A stretch of DNA of 64,000 bases. Origin: Paracoccaceae bacterium (GTDB lineage: Bacteria > Pseudomonadota > Alphaproteobacteria > Rhodobacterales > Rhodobacteraceae). Below are positions 26,152-35,385 of the stretch, piece after piece. A program made the translations under genes and the position numbers. The stretch's first letter is position 1, and every line of letters begins with the position of its first letter. The notes below the pieces were generated by a model. It searched no databases. It worked only from the letters and a program-made list of their open reading frames with translations, and was not told where the DNA came from. The stretch is from assembly GCA_029244725.1 (NCBI GenBank), contig JAQWQJ010000080.1:1-64000 (forward strand), given 5' to 3'.

Positions 26152-28041
26152 ATGGCATATAAAGACGTCTACGAAGGCTGGAAAACCGACCCCGAATCCC
26201 ACTGGATGAAAGCGGCCGAGGCCATTTCATGGGACCGCGCTCCTACCAAAGCTCTTTTTGACGACAACGCACCAATCTACGAATGGTACAGCGATGCGAT
26301 GGTCAACACCTGCTACAACGCCGTAGATCGCCACGTCGAAAATGGCCGCGCAGATCAAACCGCGATCATTTATGACAGTCCTATCACCGGCAAGAAAGAC
26401 AAAATCTCTTACGCCGAACTTAAAGACAAAGTTGCTGGCGTCGCTGGTGTCCTCGCGGCCAAAGGTGTTGCAAAAGGTGATCGTGTTATCATCTACATGC
26501 CCATGGTCCCCGAAGCTTTGATTGCCATGCTTGCCTGTTCTCGCATCGGTGCAGTGCACTCGGTCGTGTTCGGCGGTTTCGCTTCAAATGAATTGGCCGT
26601 TCGAATTGACGACGCAACCCCCAAGGCCATCATCGCAGCCTCTTGCGGTCTAGAGCCGGGCCGCGTTGTTCAATACAAACCACTGATCGACGGGGCGATT
26701 GAGCTTTCTAACCATAAGCCCGATTTCACTCTAATCCTCCAACGAGAAGAGCACACATGTGAACTTATCGAAGGTCGTGATTTCGATTGGAACTTAGCAC
26801 AGGAAGGTGTTGCACCCGCCGATTGCGTATCGGTCGAAGGCAATCATCCCGCCTATATCCTCTATACTTCAGGCACAACCGGACAGCCAAAGGGCGTCAT
26901 CCGTGCAACAGCAGGTCACTTGGTTGCCCTAAACTGGACGATGAAAAACATCTACAACGTCGATCCCGGCGATGTTTTCTGGGCAGCTTCCGACGTAGGC
27001 TGGGTCGTTGGACACAGCTACATATGCTACGGTCCGTTGATACACGGCAATACTACGGTCGTTTTCGAAGGCAAACCCATAGGAACCCCCGATGCAGGTA
27101 CCTTTTGGCGCGTCATCGAAGAACACAACGTGCGTTCATTTTTCACCGCGCCAACTGCATTCCGTGCCATCAAACGCGAAGACCCAAAAGGCGAATTCGT
27201 CAAAAAATACGACATCTCCGGTCTCAGCGCCCTTTATCTTGCTGGCGAACGCGCGGATCCCGACACCATTATCTGGGCACAAAACCAATTGGGCGTGCCA
27301 GTAATTGACCATTGGTGGCAGACCGAACTTGGTTACGCCGCAGTCTGCAACCCTGCTGGCATCGAACTTCTTGATGTCAAAATCGGCTCGCCATCGGTTT
27401 CGATGCCCGGTTACGACTTTAAAATTGTCGACGACGAAGGCAATGAATTGCCTCGCGGCGAACTTGGTGCCATTGTCACTCCCCTACCCCTTCCACCGGG
27501 TACTTTCCCGAACCTTTGGAACGCCGAAGACCGCTTCAAGAAAAGCTATCTCAACACCTTTCCAGGCTACTACGAAACAGGCGATGCCGGCATCATCGAC
27601 GATGATGGGTATCTCTACATCATGGCTCGAACCGATGACGTCATCAACGTAGCCGGCCACCGCCTCTCTACCGGTGCGATGGAGGAAGTTCTTGCCAACC
27701 ATCCCGACGTTGCAGAGTGCGCCGTTATTGGTGTGACTGATGAGCTCAAAGGCCAATTGCCGATGGGATTCCTCTGTCTGACCAGCGGCGTTGATCGCCC
27801 CCACAACGAAATCGTTGCCGAATGCATCAAAATGATGCGCAATGACATCGGGCCGGTTGCCGCGTTCAAACTGGCAGTCGTAGTCGATCGCCTGCCAAAG
27901 ACCCGTTCCGGCAAGATCCTTCGCGCGACGATGGTGAAAATCGCGGATAGCGAAGAATTCAAAATGCCCGCAACAATCGACGATCCTGCCATTCTGGACG
28001 AGATCAAAGAAGCGTTGCAATCCATCGGCTATGCCAAATAA
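26152..28041 (+). CDS. prpE: Propionyl-CoA synthetase
   Basis: A 629-residue AMP-forming ligase that activates propionate (and probably acetate) to CoA thioesters. Motifs: SRIGAVHSVVFGGFA (about 131-145), ATP loop YTSGTTGQPKGVIRAT, DHWWQTELG (acyl pocket Trp, close to ACS), and the C-terminal RSGKILRATM with the acetylatable Lys. The start at 26152 (MAYKDVYEGWK) matches the family and follows GAAGGAACG; the longer reading from 26017 is only promoter DNA. Upstream TTTGCAAA sites suggest control by short-chain acyl-CoA. A terminator follows. Confidence 0.93.
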   Translation: MAYKDVYEGWKTDPESHWMKAAEAISWDRAPTKALFDDNAPIYEWYSDAMVNTCYNAVDRHVENGRADQTAIIYDSPITGKKDKISYAELKDKVAGVAGVLAAKGVAKGDRVIIYMPMVPEALIAMLACSRIGAVHSVVFGGFASNELAVRIDDATPKAIIAASCGLEPGRVVQYKPLIDGAIELSNHKPDFTLILQREEHTCELIEGRDFDWNLAQEGVAPADCVSVEGNHPAYILYTSGTTGQPKGVIRATAGHLVALNWTMKNIYNVDPGDVFWAASDVGWVVGHSYICYGPLIHGNTTVVFEGKPIGTPDAGTFWRVIEEHNVRSFFTAPTAFRAIKREDPKGEFVKKYDISGLSALYLAGERADPDTIIWAQNQLGVPVIDHWWQTELGYAAVCNPAGIELLDVKIGSPSVSMPGYDFKIVDDEGNELPRGELGAIVTPLPLPPGTFPNLWNAEDRFKKSYLNTFPGYYETGDAGIIDDDGYLYIMARTDDVINVAGHRLSTGAMEEVLANHPDVAECAVIGVTDELKGQLPMGFLCLTSGVDRPHNEIVAECIKMMRNDIGPVAAFKLAVVVDRLPKTRSGKILRATMVKIADSEEFKMPATIDDPAILDEIKEALQSIGYAK

Positions 28042-28049
28042 TCCATAAC

Positions 28050-28074
28050 AAGGGCGGCTTCGGTCGCCTTTTTC
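28050..28074 (+). terminator. Rho-independent terminator of prpE
   Basis: AAGGGCGGC-TTCG-GTCGCCTTTTT forms a 9-bp stem (two G-U pairs) capped by a UUCG tetraloop and followed by a T run, 8 bases after the prpE stop codon. Confidence 0.8.
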
Positions 28075-28082
28075 AACCCTCC

Positions 28083-28126
28083 TTTATCTTGCTTAAAATA
28101 CCTCGGAGCGCGAGGTAGAGCCTCGC
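28083..28126 (+). repeat. REP-like dispersed repeat with hairpin
   Basis: TTTATCTTGCTTAAAATACC plus TCGG matches the core at 56244 at all but a few positions, and the core at 8743 less closely. It is followed by GCGAGG-TAGAG-CCTCGC (28110-28126). It lies between the prpE terminator and the helicase gene. Confidence 0.75.
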
Positions 28127-28189
28127 TTGTTTCCTTAGCTACCACGCAAAAGGTTTCCATTTTGTTCTCATGCGCCGTAAATTGGCGAA

Positions 28190-30586
28190 ATGAATCACCT
28201 ACCCCCGCAAATCGCTGATTGGTTCACCGCCAAAGGCTGGTCACCGCACCCGCACCAGCTTGATTTGTTGGCGCAAAAAGACTTGCCTGCGCAGCTTCTT
28301 ATTGCGCCCACTGGTGGGGGCAAAACGCTTGCGGGCTTTCTGCCAACGCTCACCGAACTTACTGAACAACATACAGGGCTGCACACCCTCTACATTTCCC
28401 CGCTAAAGGCCCTTGCTGCTGATATCGGGCGTAACTTGCAGACCCCGATTGACGAAATCGGCCTGAATATCCGCGTTGAGGACCGCACAGGCGACACTTC
28501 AGCAACCAAAAAGAAGCGTCAGCGCGCCGACCCTCCGCACATCTTGTTGACCACGCCGGAATCCCTTGCCCTTTTGCTTAGCTACGAAGACGCCCCTCAT
28601 ATTTTCAAAGGCCTTCAGCGCGTCATTGTTGATGAAATTCATGCACTTGCTGAATCAAAACGCGGGGATCAATTATTCTTGGCTCTATCGCGCCTTCAAA
28701 CGCTTTGCCCAAATCTTCGTCGCGTAGGATTGTCGGCAACTGTTGATGACCCAAAAGCCATTGCGCAACTTCTTGCCAAAAACCCTGATCCTTGCCCTAT
28801 CCTACATGCCGACCCCGGCCCAAAGCCGTTCATTCGCATGCTGGGAACCGAAGTCGCGCCACCTTGGTCTGGCGGTGGTGCCAAGTTTTCAATTGAGGCT
28901 GTACTAGACCAAGTACGCAATCACAGAACCACCCTGATATTTCACAATACGCGCGCACAGGCCGAGATCTTTTTCCACAACCTTTGGCTTCAAAACCACG
29001 AGGCTTTGCCGATCGGCATCCACCATGGCAGTCTTTCACGCGAACAACGCGAACGGGTTGAGAGCGCGATGATCAACGGCGAACTTCGCGCCATTGTTTG
29101 CACAGGCTCGCTTGATCTTGGGATTGACTGGGGCGACGTCGATCTGGTTATCCAAATCGGCGCCCCTAAGAACGTCAAACGTTTGGTCCAACGCATTGGA
29201 CGCGCCAACCACCGTTACAACACACCCTCTAAAGCGCTGCTTGTGCCTGCGAACCGGTTCGAAGTCGTCGAATGTATCGCTGCCCTTGATGCCGTCAAAG
29301 AAAACGACCTAGACGGCGACCCCCGCGGCCCGGGTCCGTTAGACGTTCTTTGCCAGCACATCCTGATCCGCGCTTGCTCTGGGCCCTTCTTAGCGGACGA
29401 GCTTTACCAAGAGGTTAAGACTTGCGGGGCCTACACTGACCTTACGCGTGTCGACTTTGATCGTTGCCTCGATTTTACGGCAACCGGCGGTTACGCGTTA
29501 CGCGCCTACGATCAATGGAAGCGTTTGATCAACCGAGACGGCCATTGGCATCTTCGCGATCCCCGCAGCACGCAACGTATCCGCATGAACATTGGCACCA
29601 TCCAAGATCGCGACCTGCTTAAGGTTCGCCTTCGCGGACGCGGAGGGCGGCCATTGGGCGAGGTTGAGGAATCTTTTGCCGCCGGCTTGAACCAAGGCGA
29701 CACGTTTCTGATCGGCGGTCAGATCGTTGCTTATGAAGGCCTGCGTGAAATGACAGTAGAAGTCAGCCGTAATGCCGCCAAAAAACCGAAAATCGCGGTG
29801 TTTGGTGGCACCAAATTTGCGACCTCGACCAAGCTTTCCCACCGCATCCTTCGCATGTTCCAGCAAAAGGCATGGTCGGATTTGCCCGCCCACACTGCCG
29901 CTTGGCTACACCTACAACGTCAGGTGTCTCAGCTACCTGAGCCCAACCGCTTGCTGGTTGAAACCTTTCCATACGACGGCAATCACCACCTTTGCGCGTA
30001 TGGCTTTGCAGGTAAAAACGCGCAGCAAACGCTAGGCCTGTTGCTGACAAAACGTATGGAGGAGGCAGGCCTTCACCCCCTCGGCTTTGTGTCCACGGAT
30101 TACGCAACTCTTATCTGGGGCCTTGATCCCGTCACTGATCCAGCCCCGTTGTTTGACCCAGCAAGTCTGAAAGACGGGCTAGACGGATGGCTGGCAGGTA
30201 ACGCCGTCATGAAGCGGACATTTCGAACATCGGCAACCATAGCTGGTCTGATCGAACGAAACCTACCATCGAAGCGCAAGACGGGGCGGCAAGCGACATT
30301 TTCGTCCGATATTCTCTACGACACGCTACACAAATACGATCCCGATCACTTGATGCTCGACATCACCCACCGCGAGGCCATGAAGGGTCTGGTTGATTTT
30401 AACCGAATTGAGGAAATGTTGACCCGTATCGACGGTCGCATAGATCATGTCACGCTTGACCGCGTCAGCCCCTTGTCTGCGCCAATGTTTCTTGAGATCG
30501 GCAAAGTGCCGATCCACGGTTCGGCAGATGAAGCACTGTTGGATCGTTATGAGGACGCAGCATTGCAAGAGGCCGGTATCACATGA
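28190..30586 (+). CDS. Ligase-associated DEXH-box DNA helicase (Lhr-like)
   Basis: A 798-residue superfamily 2 helicase of the Lhr-core type. Walker A in IAPTGGGKTLAGFLP (about 37-51), DEXH motif in VIVDEIHALAESKRGDQL (about 146-163), GLSATVDD (motif III), then SLDLGIDWGDVDLVIQIG and QRIGRANHRYN (motifs V/VI). The C-terminal part is a winged-helix/Lhr-specific domain. This family is usually found with the nuclease PdeM, an ATP-dependent DNA ligase and an exonuclease in DNA damage response clusters. Here only PdeM follows (overlap of four bases). Confidence 0.9.
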   Translation: MNHLPPQIADWFTAKGWSPHPHQLDLLAQKDLPAQLLIAPTGGGKTLAGFLPTLTELTEQHTGLHTLYISPLKALAADIGRNLQTPIDEIGLNIRVEDRTGDTSATKKKRQRADPPHILLTTPESLALLLSYEDAPHIFKGLQRVIVDEIHALAESKRGDQLFLALSRLQTLCPNLRRVGLSATVDDPKAIAQLLAKNPDPCPILHADPGPKPFIRMLGTEVAPPWSGGGAKFSIEAVLDQVRNHRTTLIFHNTRAQAEIFFHNLWLQNHEALPIGIHHGSLSREQRERVESAMINGELRAIVCTGSLDLGIDWGDVDLVIQIGAPKNVKRLVQRIGRANHRYNTPSKALLVPANRFEVVECIAALDAVKENDLDGDPRGPGPLDVLCQHILIRACSGPFLADELYQEVKTCGAYTDLTRVDFDRCLDFTATGGYALRAYDQWKRLINRDGHWHLRDPRSTQRIRMNIGTIQDRDLLKVRLRGRGGRPLGEVEESFAAGLNQGDTFLIGGQIVAYEGLREMTVEVSRNAAKKPKIAVFGGTKFATSTKLSHRILRMFQQKAWSDLPAHTAAWLHLQRQVSQLPEPNRLLVETFPYDGNHHLCAYGFAGKNAQQTLGLLLTKRMEEAGLHPLGFVSTDYATLIWGLDPVTDPAPLFDPASLKDGLDGWLAGNAVMKRTFRTSATIAGLIERNLPSKRKTGRQATFSSDILYDTLHKYDPDHLMLDITHREAMKGLVDFNRIEEMLTRIDGRIDHVTLDRVSPLSAPMFLEIGKVPIHGSADEALLDRYEDAALQEAGIT

Positions 30587-31284
30587 GCAGCGTTGCCTTG
30601 ACTCTAGAGGGTGAAACCATAAACGCCCGCGCTTCTGGCGCATTGTTTTGGCCCGCGCGGTCTGTGCTCTGCGTTTCTGATCTGCACCTTGGTCGCAGCG
30701 AACGCATCGCGCGTGAGGGTGGTCATATCATTCCGCCCTATGAAAATACCGATACGCTTCAACGACTTGAAGATGAAATTCGCGCTCTATCACCAGCCAC
30801 TATCATCTGTTTGGGGGATAGTTTTGACGATCTTGCCGCGACGAAATCACTGACCGAGATTGAAACCGATTGGATCACACGACTGCAAGCAGGTTGCGAA
30901 TGGATATGGATCGAGGGTAACCACGACCCTGCCCCGCTTGACTTGGGTGGTACACATCGCGAAACGCTGCGCATCGGTGCGCTTACATTTCGCCACATTG
31001 CGGATGGTCAAACGACAGGTGAGATTTCAGGCCATTATCATCCAAAAGCATCTATCCAAACACGATCTAGAACCGTCTCTCGTGCGTGCTTTTTGTTCGA
31101 TACGAGCCGCCTGATCATGCCAGCGTTCGGCACGTACACAGGTGGCATGAAAACCTCAAAACCGCCGCTTTCTACGATGTTTGGAAAAGATGCTCAGGTC
31201 GTATTGACGGGAAAGTCAGCACGGCGCTTTGACCTTCACCCTTCCAAACGATCAAGCAAACCAGCCGCTTCTAGATCAGGCTGA
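30583..31284 (+). CDS. pdeM: Ligase-associated DNA damage response endonuclease PdeM
   Basis: A 233-residue calcineurin-like metallophosphoesterase. Metal-binding motifs are SDLHLGRSERIA (about 31-42), GDSFDDL (about 69-75), EGNHDPAP (about 112-119) and GHYHPKA (about 147-153). PdeM proteins cut DNA or phosphodiesters and work with the Lhr-type helicase encoded just upstream. The ATG overlaps the helicase stop, so the two are coupled. The last 49 bases overlap the convergent LytTR gene. Confidence 0.88.
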   Translation: MSSVALTLEGETINARASGALFWPARSVLCVSDLHLGRSERIAREGGHIIPPYENTDTLQRLEDEIRALSPATIICLGDSFDDLAATKSLTEIETDWITRLQAGCEWIWIEGNHDPAPLDLGGTHRETLRIGALTFRHIADGQTTGEISGHYHPKASIQTRSRTVSRACFLFDTSRLIMPAFGTYTGGMKTSKPPLSTMFGKDAQVVLTGKSARRFDLHPSKRSSKPAASRSG

Positions 31285-32048
31285 TATTTTCGGCTAACTG
31301 GAATATCTTCGCCATTCACCAACTGCAAACGCCAAGATGTATTCGCCTTAATCGCGGTTTTAACGGCATCCCGACTGACCCAATGGGACCGATGCGAGTA
31401 GTAGCCCTCAACGCCCTCCATTTCATCTATGGCATCCTTAAAACGCAACCGAATGCGATGCGTGGCTTCAAGCATATGCACGTCAACAAAGTGATCGTCG
31501 GCAGTCAGATAAAGGACTGGCCCCGATAGATTATCAGGCAAACGACGCATCAAACGCGGCGCTTCGTCGGCCACCGCAATGGACGTCTCCAGAACTTCTG
31601 CGTCGGGCTTTGCTTTGACGCTGACCGTGTGGAATAAAAACGCCCGCAACCAAAGGAAAGATCCGCAGACGATGGCAAGATAGAGAAGCTGTAGCCCCTG
31701 CGAAGGCAGTGTTTGTGGCGCGTTGGTCGCCCCGACCAGATACGATGACCAAAAAACCAGAGGAAGGCCGCAGATGGCAGTGAAAAACACCACTGTTGCC
31801 AACTCGACCCAACCTTTTGCGACATGTGGCCAGCGCAATCTTAGATAAATTCGGATAAACAGGGAAATGCTGCCGCCGACGACAAAAATCGGTATCCAGA
31901 ACAGCAACCTCATGAGTGGCGAAAATGCCTGCAGGGTGCCAAACGGACCGGAAATCATGCAGATGATGGCCGCTGCTAAGAAGATCGCCGCGGTCATCGG
32001 GTGCGCTATACATTTGCGCCAATGACGAATTGCTTCTTGCACCTGCAT
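31236..32048 (-). CDS. Membrane-bound LytTR-type transcriptional regulator
   Basis: A 270-residue protein (ATG at 32048; a longer TTG-start reading to 32144 exists and the true start is uncertain). About four transmembrane segments (roughly 18-150) are followed by a C-terminal LytTR DNA-binding domain (VLYLTADDHFVDVHMLEATHRIRLRFKDAI, HRSHWVSRDAV). Such membrane LytTR proteins act as one-component sensors; the signal is unknown. Its 3' end overlaps pdeM by 49 bases in opposite orientation. It has no histidine kinase partner nearby. Confidence 0.8.
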   Translation of the reverse strand: MQVQEAIRHWRKCIAHPMTAAIFLAAAIICMISGPFGTLQAFSPLMRLLFWIPIFVVGGSISLFIRIYLRLRWPHVAKGWVELATVVFFTAICGLPLVFWSSYLVGATNAPQTLPSQGLQLLYLAIVCGSFLWLRAFLFHTVSVKAKPDAEVLETSIAVADEAPRLMRRLPDNLSGPVLYLTADDHFVDVHMLEATHRIRLRFKDAIDEMEGVEGYYSHRSHWVSRDAVKTAIKANTSWRLQLVNGEDIPVSRKYQPDLEAAGLLDRLEG

Positions 32049-32160
32049 TCCCTTTGCCGAAGTCTCAATTACGTCTATATCCAACGAGATGCTGCGACCG
32101 CAACATCTCAGAGTTTCCCTCACAGTTCCGTGAAGGAAACGCAACTAAATGAGGATCATC

Positions 32161-32574
32161 ATGCATAGCCGAATTGAAACAAGCTTCAACCAACAGGCTA
32201 TGATGTCAACACTTGGTGCAAAGCTGACAGATGTTAGTGCAGGCCGCGTTATTATCACCGCCCCAATCTTGCCAACCAGCACTCAACAACAGGGCTTTGG
32301 GCACGCTGGTCTGACGTTTTCTATAGGGGATTCTGCCGCCGGTTATTCTGCGCTTACAATGATGGCCGAAGGACAAGAGGTCCTGACGACTGAAATGAAG
32401 ATTAACCTGCTAGCGCCAGCTAAGGGCGACTATCTGCGTGCTACGGGTAAAGTGGTCAAAGCGGGAAAACGCCTTGTCATTGTCACAGCCGAGGTTGAGG
32501 CAATCATTGGCGACCAAGCCACCACTATTGCCATCCTCCAAGGAACCATGGTTCCGGTTAATCTTCAGTCGTAA
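32161..32574 (+). CDS. PaaI-like hotdog thioesterase
   Basis: A 137-residue hotdog protein starting MHSRIETSF at 32161, with GAGG 7-10 bases before the ATG. It has the pattern QGFGHAGLTFSIGDSAAGYSALTMMAEGQEVLTTEMKINLLAPAKGD: a PaaI-type core in which the usual HGG is GHAG. Predicted acyl-CoA thioesterase of unknown substrate. The last 17 bases overlap the convergent CDGSH gene. Confidence 0.82.
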   Translation: MHSRIETSFNQQAMMSTLGAKLTDVSAGRVIITAPILPTSTQQQGFGHAGLTFSIGDSAAGYSALTMMAEGQEVLTTEMKINLLAPAKGDYLRATGKVVKAGKRLVIVTAEVEAIIGDQATTIAILQGTMVPVNLQS

Positions 32575-33193
32575 AGCCCGCGGCCTTGTGGCTGCCATCA
32601 CAAAACGGTTTCTTGTTTGATTGACCACACCGGCACAATCGAACGGCATTGGTTCGCGCAATTCTACGCCCGTTGCCGTTTATAACCTCAAGGTTACCAT
32701 CAAACTTTAACGATCCGTTGGGGTTCTCAGTTATTTCGACCGTACCATCCAACCCTTCGGCGCTGTCGCGATCGGTCACATCACATTCGCCCGTTGCGCG
32801 AAAATGCCCCTTTAGATGCGAATTGTCGCAAAACGGTTTGTTCTTGGACAACCCACATCTGCACAGCGTCGCACGCGTGATTGTCTGATCGCCAAAGCGA
32901 AAATCGCCCTTTAGCTTGATCGGCCCGTTCTCAGAAATCTGGGCGATGTTTGTTCCACTGGGAACCTCATCAAGACCACCATCTTTACGCTCAAACTGCA
33001 AAGCGCCCGACGGGCATGTCCGCACCATTGCCGCTATCTCATCGGCTGAACCGTTGTCCGGCAAGACCCACGGTCGACGGGACGGGTCAAACACTTGCGG
33101 CAAAGCCAACCAACATTTGCGCGAATGAACACACACCTGAAGATCAAAGGTTACTGCAATGTTTTCGCCTTCGTACCGCTTATTGCGTGCCAT
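32558..33193 (-). CDS. CDGSH iron-sulfur protein with N-terminal cluster-binding domain
   Basis: A 211-residue redox protein. The N-terminal domain (about 1-65) carries cysteines in CVHSRKCWLALP and RTCPSGAL, typical of the (4Fe-4S) mono-cluster domain found before CDGSH proteins. Two CDGSH repeats follow: CRCGLSKNKPFCDNSH, with all four ligands kept but N in place of G, and CRCGQSNKKPFCDGSH. The start MARNKRYEG at 33193 is preferred to the longer reading at 33226. The electron partner is unknown. Confidence 0.87.
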   Translation of the reverse strand: MARNKRYEGENIAVTFDLQVCVHSRKCWLALPQVFDPSRRPWVLPDNGSADEIAAMVRTCPSGALQFERKDGGLDEVPSGTNIAQISENGPIKLKGDFRFGDQTITRATLCRCGLSKNKPFCDNSHLKGHFRATGECDVTDRDSAEGLDGTVEITENPNGSLKFDGNLEVINGNGRRIARTNAVRLCRCGQSNKKPFCDGSHKAAGFTTED

Positions 33194-33278
33194 GAAGTTC
33201 CCTTTCGCTGCGCTGTTACCAGTCAACGTGAGGGTGCCTATGGGGTCAAGCCCAAAGCGGCTTTCAAAAAGCGCAGGA

Positions 33279-33761
33279 CTATCGCTTTAGGCGTTTCTCA
33301 ATTTGGCGGCGTTCCCAGTCGGCGCCCAAGGTGCCGTTTACGCCAAACACTGTGATCGCATGGATCGCAAGTCCCATGCCCCAGCCAACAAGGGCCCATA
33401 TCGCCCACAGGTATCCAGGGCTGGTCATTAAATTGATGATGAAGATGCCAATCATACCGACGACGAATGTCGCGGCGTGTGTATAAAACGCTTTCAGCTC
33501 ACCGACATACTCGATAGCTTCGCGTTCCTCGTCGGTAAGGCTGCTTCGTGTTGGGGTTTGGGAAGTACTCGTTTGCATGGCCGTTTCCTCTCTTAGGTCC
33601 TCAAATTGCAGATCAAGAGCAGAAGCCAGACACTTCAATGATTCAACGCTCGGGGTCGCACCGCGCTCAATGCGCTGCAATGTCCGAGGGCTGATACCCG
33701 CTATATATGCCAGTTGTTCCTGTGATAGACCGCGGTCCAACCGGATATCTCGAATGATCAC
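33279..33761 (-). CDS. XRE-family helix-turn-helix protein with 2TM domain
   Basis: A 160-residue protein with an N-terminal XRE helix-turn-helix (RDIRLDRGLSQEQLAYIAGISPRTLQRIERG, about 4-34) and a C-terminal membrane region with two hydrophobic segments (VVGMIGIFIINLM and WAIWALVGWGMGLAIHAI), typical of 2TM-domain proteins. The start is a GTG at 33761 with AGGAGA about 9 bases upstream; there is no ATG that keeps the HTH intact without a Cys-rich extension. Such membrane-tethered XRE proteins are common; target genes unknown. Confidence 0.82.
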   Translation of the reverse strand: MIIRDIRLDRGLSQEQLAYIAGISPRTLQRIERGATPSVESLKCLASALDLQFEDLREETAMQTSTSQTPTRSSLTDEEREAIEYVGELKAFYTHAATFVVGMIGIFIINLMTSPGYLWAIWALVGWGMGLAIHAITVFGVNGTLGADWERRQIEKRLKR

Positions 33762-33913
33762 TTTGCCTAATCTCCTGTCTTGTCCGGCATATGGGCAGGG
33801 ACGCGAAACAGCGCAACGACACGTGTCCGTCACGCCACGACATATACACGACATGGGACGGACACGCATTGTTTACAAGGCGATTTTGGCACGGCGAGGC
33901 GCCAAATCAGTGG

Positions 33914-34816
33914 TTAAGCAGTTAGACCTTCAGGCTCATCCAAGCCATTTGCGCGGCAGCAGGCTGTAACTGTGTTGGCCAAAAGACAAGCGATGGTCAT
34001 TGGCCCAACGCCGCCGGGTACGGGTGTGATTGCACCAGCAACCTCAGAGCAGCTTGCGAAATCTGCGTCGCCAACCAAGCGGGTTTTGCCTTCGCCTTTT
34101 TCAGGCGCGTCGATCCGGTTGATGCCAACGTCGATCACAGTCGCGCCCGGTTTAATCCAGTCGCCGGTCACCATTTCGGGGCGACCAACGGCCGCCACAA
34201 CGATGTCAGCACGACGTACAACGTCTTGGATGTCCTTGGTCCGCGAATGGGCGATGGTCACCGTGCAACTGTCCTTCAGCAACAGGTTCGCCATTGGCTT
34301 GCCAACAATGTTTGAGCGACCAACAACAACAGCGTTCATGCCTGAGATAGAGCCATGATAGTCACGTAGCATCATCAAACATCCAAGAGGCGTGCAAGGC
34401 ACCATCGACTTTTGACCGGTTCCAAGCAGACCAACATTCGAAATGTGGAACCCGTCGACATCCTTTGCCGGATCAATCGAATTGATCACAAGGTCTTCGT
34501 TTAGATGACCAGGCAATGGCAACTGCACCAGAATACCATGCACCGCCGGATCGTTGTTCAACTGGTCAATCAACGCCAACAGCACGTCTTCTGACGTGTC
34601 AACGTCCAGTTTGTGCTCATAGGAATTCATGCCGACTTCGGTGGTTTGCTTGCCCTTTGAGCGCACATAAACCTGAGACGCAGGGTCCTCGCCCACCAGC
34701 ACAACCGCCAAACCTGGGGTGATACCGTTTTCTTCTTTCAAACGCGTGACGTGGCCAGCCACTTTTTCGCGTACAGTTGCAGCAAAAGCTTTGCCGTCGA
34801 TGATATTTGCGGTCAT
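33914..34816 (-). CDS. folD: Bifunctional methylene-THF dehydrogenase / methenyl-THF cyclohydrolase (canonical FolD)
   Basis: A 300-residue enzyme interconverting 5,10-methylene-, methenyl- and 10-formyl-tetrahydrofolate with NADP. It keeps all expected residues: Tyr50 and Lys54 in YVRSKGK (catalytic Lys, Lys54 of E. coli), Gln in GILVQLPLP and Asp121 in KDVDGFH, plus the NADP loop [13 protein letters not shown]. It lies downstream of an exported protein gene and a second, altered folD. Its ATG overlaps the end of the exported protein gene. Confidence 0.95.
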   Translation of the reverse strand: MTANIIDGKAFAATVREKVAGHVTRLKEENGITPGLAVVLVGEDPASQVYVRSKGKQTTEVGMNSYEHKLDVDTSEDVLLALIDQLNNDPAVHGILVQLPLPGHLNEDLVINSIDPAKDVDGFHISNVGLLGTGQKSMVPCTPLGCLMMLRDYHGSISGMNAVVVGRSNIVGKPMANLLLKDSCTVTIAHSRTKDIQDVVRRADIVVAAVGRPEMVTGDWIKPGATVIDVGINRIDAPEKGEGKTRLVGDADFASCSEVAGAITPVPGGVGPMTIACLLANTVTACCRANGLDEPEGLTA

Positions 34817-35385
34817 TCGCTAATCCTTCCCAGATGTCGATCAATTGCGGTTTGGGCTGCAATCAGCCCTCGTAGTGAAAATACGGCCTGCCCAGCTTCG
34901 TGGGTGACCGTTAGAAAAAATCCGCGACGCATGGCCTCGACTGCGGGGGCCGCTGTAACCGGATCAACAATGCTCAGTGTTTGGGCAATGCGTATCCCGT
35001 CATGCGTTATGTCGCTCCAGGCCGCTGGATCGATATCCAAGGCTTGCCCATCGACCGACAGCGCAAACGGCGTTTGAACATCTAGCGGCAGATCGATGTC
35101 CCATAGCTCAAGCGTCCAGCCATCGTCCAAACGGTGTAGTGCTAAACGTTGTTTGCCATAGAAACTATCACCGGCCACCAGCACGTGATTGACAGTCCGA
35201 CATGCACCCTGCCCTTCGTCGGAACAGACATTCAGAAAGTCACCGTGATAGCTGCGCAATTCGCCAAACGGATGCATAAACCAACCAGTGTCAGCCTGCG
35301 TCGTCCCTGGCAGGACGAGCAGAAATGCCAACGCAAGTTGTTGTATCCGTATTCTCAAACCAGCCTCATTCGTCCGTTTTCGCAA
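34813..35385 (-). CDS. Exported protein of unknown function (weak IalB-like pattern)
   Basis: A 190-residue protein with a signal peptide ([19 protein letters not shown], about 13-31) and two cysteines spaced like those of IalB proteins ([12 protein letters not shown]). The C-terminal [19 protein letters not shown] is also reminiscent of that family. The resemblance is weak and the call is hypothetical. It lies between the two folD genes, overlapping the canonical one by four bases (ATGA) and the altered one by 20 bases, so it is co-transcribed with the one-carbon genes, but its role there is unclear. Confidence 0.7.
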   Translation of the reverse strand: MRKRTNEAGLRIRIQQLALAFLLVLPGTTQADTGWFMHPFGELRSYHGDFLNVCSDEGQGACRTVNHVLVAGDSFYGKQRLALHRLDDGWTLELWDIDLPLDVQTPFALSVDGQALDIDPAAWSDITHDGIRIAQTLSIVDPVTAAPAVEAMRRGFFLTVTHEAGQAVFSLRGLIAAQTAIDRHLGRISE

